A stretch of 64,000 nucleotides of DNA from Thermopetrobacter sp. TC1 (GTDB taxonomy: Bacteria > Pseudomonadota > Alphaproteobacteria > Rhizobiales > Aestuariivirgaceae). The notes below the pieces were generated by a model that saw nothing but the letters and a program-made list of their open reading frames with translations, was not told the origin of the DNA and did not search any database. This document shows positions 60,511-64,000 of this stretch, piece by piece; within the stretch, counting starts at the first letter, position 1; each line of letters opens with the position of its first letter. Position numbers and translations under genes: made by a program. Location: the NCBI RefSeq assembly GCF_000746275.1, contig NZ_KN050832.1:1488-65487 (forward strand). The letters are read 5' to 3'.

Positions 60511-61539
60511 TCAGGGCTGCGGCTGCCGGCGCCTGAGCGTTACGATGACCGGGAAATGATCGGAGCCGGCATTATCGCCGATCCAGGGTCCGTCCACACG
60601 CTCGAACTCAGGAGAAATGAACACGTGATCGATGGCCAGCTGCGGCAATGGTCCGGCCCAGGCCGGCCAGGTCGGCAGCCAGGTCTGCCGTTTCAGGCCA
60701 CTGCCGCGAATGAACGTGTGCAACATCACCGAAAAGGGCGTGGCGTTGAAATCGCCCATGACGATGCGCGCGCCCTTCACCCCTTTCACCAGCCGCGCCA
60801 TGGCCCGCACCTGCTTGTATTGCGAGCCAAGCCAGGGGAAACGCAAGGTGTGCACCACAAAAACATGCACCGGCCCGGAAGGCGCATTCACGATCACGTG
60901 CAGATAGGGCGGCCCCATCCACAAGAACCGGGCCCGCACCTTCTTCACCGGCCAGCGCGACAGGAGCGCCAGATAGCAATGCGGCATCTCTGCACAGTCG
61001 GCCCGGTAGGGATAGTCCGCCTGCAATTGCGCATAGAGCACGCGCTTGTCGGCCTGAAATTCGACGAACCCCAGCACATCCGGCTTCTGCCGCATAATTT
61101 CGCGGCGAATGGCGTCCACATCCACATTATGCAGCCAGGTGTTGAAGCTCATCACCCGGATGTGCCAACCGTCCGTGGGTTTTGAAAAACCATCGCTTTT
61201 ATGCAGCATGGCCCAGCCGCCGATGGCCACGCCGCCCAGGACGACAAGCACAAAAGCAACAACAAGAGAATGACGCGGCAGAAGCAGTCCAATGGCACAG
61301 GCGGCGGTAACGATCAGAAAATGCACGGTGAACTGGGAGAAGACATCAAAGCCGAGCCAGAACGTCGTCAGCCACGGCAGGAACAGCCCGGCAATTGCCC
61401 CAGCAAGGCCCAGAGCACACAGCACCTTCTGCCAGTTGCGGACGAACCGCTTGAACATCCCGCCCTGTCGCTGCGCCCGTTCCGGCGCCAAGGGCAGCGA
61501 TGCACCATCCTCGTCCTGTGCCGATCCGCTCATGGGCAT
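60511..61539 (-). CDS. Endonuclease/exonuclease/phosphatase (EEP) family membrane protein
   Basis: 342 residues: a variable N-terminus, three hydrophobic helices (about 36-120) and a C-terminal EEP domain: 'IRVMSFNTWLHNVDVDAIRREIMRQKPDVLGFVEF' (Asn, Glu), 'VVHTLRFPWLG', 'GARIVMGDFNATPFS' (Asp, Asn) and 'AIDHVFISPEF', 'NAGSDHFPVIVTL' (catalytic His). The complete motif set argues for a hydrolase of phosphodiesters or phosphomonoesters facing the periplasm. The start is uncertain; a Met at residue 28 is a reasonable alternative. Confidence 0.85.
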   Translation of the reverse strand: MPMSGSAQDEDGASLPLAPERAQRQGGMFKRFVRNWQKVLCALGLAGAIAGLFLPWLTTFWLGFDVFSQFTVHFLIVTAACAIGLLLPRHSLVVAFVLVVLGGVAIGGWAMLHKSDGFSKPTDGWHIRVMSFNTWLHNVDVDAIRREIMRQKPDVLGFVEFQADKRVLYAQLQADYPYRADCAEMPHCYLALLSRWPVKKVRARFLWMGPPYLHVIVNAPSGPVHVFVVHTLRFPWLGSQYKQVRAMARLVKGVKGARIVMGDFNATPFSVMLHTFIRGSGLKRQTWLPTWPAWAGPLPQLAIDHVFISPEFERVDGPWIGDNAGSDHFPVIVTLRRRQPQP

Positions 61540-61885
61540 TGCCGCTGGTTCACTGTTTCATCCTGCATCAATGATCGGATGCGCATCCCTGAAAAAGCAG
61601 GAAAAATGCCAGAACGGGATAGACCGGCCTTGCCGCACTCCCCCCAAACTTTCACGCCATGGAGCCACAACCCGGGCGAACCTTTCCCGCCCTTGCCCGA
61701 GATGCAAGGACGCCCTCACCCGGTGCATCCAGCATTGCGGCAAGCACAACCTGCCCCGAATCAATTCACCGCAATGGTATCCCGCAATTGCGGCAGAAAG
61801 GAAACCGGCAAGACGGCACCTGCCTCCAGGGCCCGGAGAATCCGATATGCCACTGCCCTTGGCTCGCGGGCAAGGGCCTATCCTG
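61540..61885. other. Intergenic region left of the third composite element
   Basis: About 345 bases without a supportable gene or regulatory motif. Confidence 0.4.
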
Positions 61886-61937
61886 CACACTATACGGCAC
61901 AACGTCGCCATCTTTTTCGTCACCCCGTAGATCAGTC

Positions 61938-62421
61938 CAGTCGTGTCCAATTAAATTGCTTTATGTGTTGCGAATGATTTTCGCTACAAAGAGCGTGATT
62001 AATCACATGCTACGCAGATGCCTTTATCAAGGCATCCTTCCCCCCTTGCCCAAACTTGGGAGGTTGTTATTTTTGTATTGAATATCAACTACTTACGTCA
62101 TGCCCGGGCTTGTCCCGGGCATCCAGGGGCGGTTTACGCATGCAGGAGTGGCAGGCAGAAACGGTTTCTCCAGGCTCTATCCTCAGAGAGGGAACCCCTT
62201 TCAAAAAAGCATACGGCTCAGATCAAGCCTGCTGGTGAGCACCACCGCCCACCAAAAACACCTCATTCCTGGCCCTGGATTGCCGGAACAAGTCCGGCAA
62301 TGACGTTTTTATATGATTTATCAATGAGTTAAACAAACACTCCCTATTTCGTGGAAAGTCTTTTTTCTACGGTCGATGAGACGACAACCTCATGCTTCTT
62401 GAACTTCCTTGGACACGCTTG
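61938..62421 (+). mobile_element. MITE of family B (copy 3) inside A
   Basis: 484 bp with ends CAGTCGTGTCCAA and TTGGACACGCTTG. GGCTTTCGC follows at the right (62,422-62,430), but the expected left copy of this site is missing because the outer element lost sequence there. Contains unit C (62,095-62,306). Confidence 0.72.
62095..62306. repeat. Inner inverted-repeat unit C (copy in B3)
   Basis: Ends ACGTCATGCCCGGG and, inverted, TCCGGCAATGACGT, each able to form a hairpin; 212 bp. Confidence 0.55.
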
Positions 62422-62489
62422 GGCTTTCGCCGGCATGACGGTATGAGTGTCGTGTAGTGTGCCATTCCAGATCAAGACCGCCAGGGAGA

Positions 62490-63986
62490 TTATGAAATTC
62501 CCAGTTTCTTGCGCACCAAGTCGTTGACGGCTTTCGGGTTGGCCTTGCCTTGTGTGGCCTTCATCACCTGACCGACAAACCAGCCGGCCACATTGGGCTT
62601 CTTCTTGGCCTGTTCCACCTTGTCCGGATTGGCGGCGATGACCTCGTCCACCACCTTCTCGATGGCCGACAGATCGGTCACCTGCTTCATACCGCGTTCC
62701 TCAACGATCTTTTCCGGATCGCCGCCTTCGGTCCAGACGATGTCGAACAGCTCTTTCGCCGTGCGCCCGGAAATATCGCCCTTCTTGACCAGATCGATGA
62801 TCTTGCCCAGCTGATCGGCGGAGACGGGGCTTTGCTCGATGCTCAGCCCGTCCTTGCGCAGCCGCCCGAAGAGTTCGTTGATGACCCAGTTGGCCGCCGC
62901 CTTGCCATCGCGGCCCTTCGCCACCTCCTCGAAGAAGTCGGCCGCGGCCTTGTCCGCCACCAAAACGGAAGCGTCATAGGGCGTCAGCCCGTATTGCTCA
63001 ATGAAACGGGCCTTCTTGGCATCCGGCAGCTCGGGCAGCGTGGCGCGGATCTGCTCCACCCATTCCGCATCCAGCTTCAGCGGCAGCAGGTCCGGATCCG
63101 GGAAATAGCGATAATCGTGCGCCTCCTCCTTGGAGCGCATGGAGCGCGTCTCGCCCTTCTTCGGGTCGAACAGGCGCGTTTCCTGCTCCACCGTGCCGCC
63201 GGATTCGAGAATGTCGATCTGGCGCTGCGCCTCGTATTCGATGGCCTGACCGATGAAGCGGATGGAATTGACGTTCTTGATCTCGCAGCGGGTGCCGAAC
63301 GGCCCGCCGGGACGGCGCACGGAAACGTTGATGTCCGCGCGCAGACTGCCCTGCTCCATGTTGCCGTCACAGGTGCCGAGATAACGCAAGATGGTGCGCA
63401 GCTTGGAGACGAAGGCCTTGGCCTCCTCCGCCGAGCGCATGTCCGGCTTGGTCACGATCTCCATCAGCGCCACCCCGGCACGGTTCAGATCCACATAGGA
63501 ATAGTCGGGATGCTGATCGTGAATGGACTTGCCGGCGTCCTGCTCCAGATGCAGCCGCTCAATGCCAACCGGGATGGTCTCGCCGTCCACTTCGATATAG
63601 ACCGTGCCCTCTCCCACGATGGGCTGCTTGTACTGGGAGATCTGATAGCCCTGCGGCAGGTCGGGATAGAAATAGTTCTTGCGGTCGAAAACCGAATAGA
63701 GATTGATCTTCGCATTCAAGCCGAGGCCTGTGCGCACCGCCTGTTCCACGCAGAATTCGTTGATGACCGGGAGCATACCGGGCATGGCCGCATCCACGAG
63801 CGACACATGCGTATTCGGCTCACCGCCGAATTCGGCCGAGGCGCCGGAAAACAGCTTGGCCTTGGAAAGCACCTGGGCATGGATCTCCATGCCGATGATC
63901 ACTTCCCAGGGGCCGGTTGCGCCCTCGATGAAGTTCTTCTCGTTGGGCGTGCGCGTATCAATGATTTCGGTGACCGGTGCGTCCAT
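62490..63986 (-). CDS. gatB: Aspartyl/glutamyl-tRNA(Asn/Gln) amidotransferase subunit B
   Basis: With GatA and GatC converts misacylated Glu-tRNA(Gln) or Asp-tRNA(Asn) to the correct amide. The 498-residue protein has the GatB_N domain ('[22 protein letters not shown]', '[26 protein letters not shown]', '[11 protein letters not shown]', '[21 protein letters not shown]') and C-terminal GatB_Yqey domain ('[15 protein letters not shown]' through '[29 protein letters not shown]'). Full length. The window edge is just past its start, so gatA/gatC would lie outside. Confidence 0.96.
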   Translation of the reverse strand: MDAPVTEIIDTRTPNEKNFIEGATGPWEVIIGMEIHAQVLSKAKLFSGASAEFGGEPNTHVSLVDAAMPGMLPVINEFCVEQAVRTGLGLNAKINLYSVFDRKNYFYPDLPQGYQISQYKQPIVGEGTVYIEVDGETIPVGIERLHLEQDAGKSIHDQHPDYSYVDLNRAGVALMEIVTKPDMRSAEEAKAFVSKLRTILRYLGTCDGNMEQGSLRADINVSVRRPGGPFGTRCEIKNVNSIRFIGQAIEYEAQRQIDILESGGTVEQETRLFDPKKGETRSMRSKEEAHDYRYFPDPDLLPLKLDAEWVEQIRATLPELPDAKKARFIEQYGLTPYDASVLVADKAAADFFEEVAKGRDGKAAANWVINELFGRLRKDGLSIEQSPVSADQLGKIIDLVKKGDISGRTAKELFDIVWTEGGDPEKIVEERGMKQVTDLSAIEKVVDEVIAANPDKVEQAKKKPNVAGWFVGQVMKATQGKANPKAVNDLVRKKLGIS

Positions 63987-64000
63987 GGTTCGCTCCCGAG

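Larger units (their letters stand above)
61886..62461 (-). mobile_element. Composite element: degenerate MITE A (copy 6) with element B
   Basis: Outer TIRs CACACTATACGGCAC and GTGTCGTGTAGTGTG. The left arm (GTCGCCATCTTTTTCGTCACCCCG) is read in the inverted orientation and is truncated at the B insertion. Flanks CCTATCCTG and CCATTCCAG match at 6 of 9 positions, a possible decayed target duplication. Confidence 0.65.

Overview
The window looks like chromosomal DNA of a GC-rich alphaproteobacterium. Evidence for this is the circularly permuted two-piece tmRNA gene with an SspB-alpha adaptor gene beside it, a CckA-type hybrid kinase, a DUF2336 protein, a CBP3 chaperone followed by a DUF177 protein, divergent cobS and cobT, and a DegP-like protease, DUF2065, HflC, HflK cluster. 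No species can be named from the sequence alone. Most of the window is ordinary core genome. The accessory parts are the CRISPR locus at the left edge, a HicAB toxin-antitoxin locus and a family of nested miniature transposable elements.

Left end (1-5,000): a type II-C CRISPR-Cas operon (cas9, cas1, cas2) reads leftward. A probable tracrRNA reads rightward from just upstream of cas9, and its promoter seems to share its -35 hexamer with the cas promoter. No CRISPR array is visible, so the array is expected left of position 1. Beside the tracrRNA terminator is a fragment of a LuxR-type regulator. From 5,000 to 14,500: a Met/His-rich cytochrome c', a two-gene RND efflux system, a small membrane protein, a DUF2336 protein and citrate synthase. 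From 14,500 to 21,400: a secreted six-cysteine miniprotein, a periplasmic protein, an Hsp20 chaperone with a sigma-32-like promoter, a phosphomannomutase/phosphoglucomutase, and cobS/cobT for cobalamin assembly.

From 21,400 to 33,500: CckA, a FliO-like protein, DUF177 and CBP3, BamE, a LysE exporter, a DUF502 protein, a TPR-SPOR protein, an O-antigen-ligase-like protein and tRNA-Pro. From 33,600 to 42,700: DegP-like protease, DUF2065, HflC, HflK, ChaN-like protein, a PagL-like barrel, a TusA-like protein, ThyA, DUF2853 and a PEBP-family protein. From 42,700 to 50,900: hicA, hicB and an ion channel in one unit, tmRNA, SspB, MepA, a DUF898/M48 pair, an isochorismatase and an Lrp regulator. From 51,000 to the end: pyruvate carboxylase, a beta-grasp protein, an IS256 remnant, a large SWIM-SNF2 helicase, tRNA-Ser, small proteins, an EEP-family protein and gatB.

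The most unusual structure is the mobile-element family. Element A is about 135 bp, with 15-bp terminal inverted repeats and 9-bp target duplications that can be read directly at two copies and with one mismatch at a third. Three of six A copies carry a 479-486 bp element B. In at least two of them B sits at the same GGCTTTCGC site of A, in opposite orientations, with that 9-bp site duplicated. B itself contains a 210-212 bp inner inverted-repeat unit C. One A copy separates hicA from hicB, and another sits exactly on the stop codon of the DUF177 gene and has displaced that operon's terminator.
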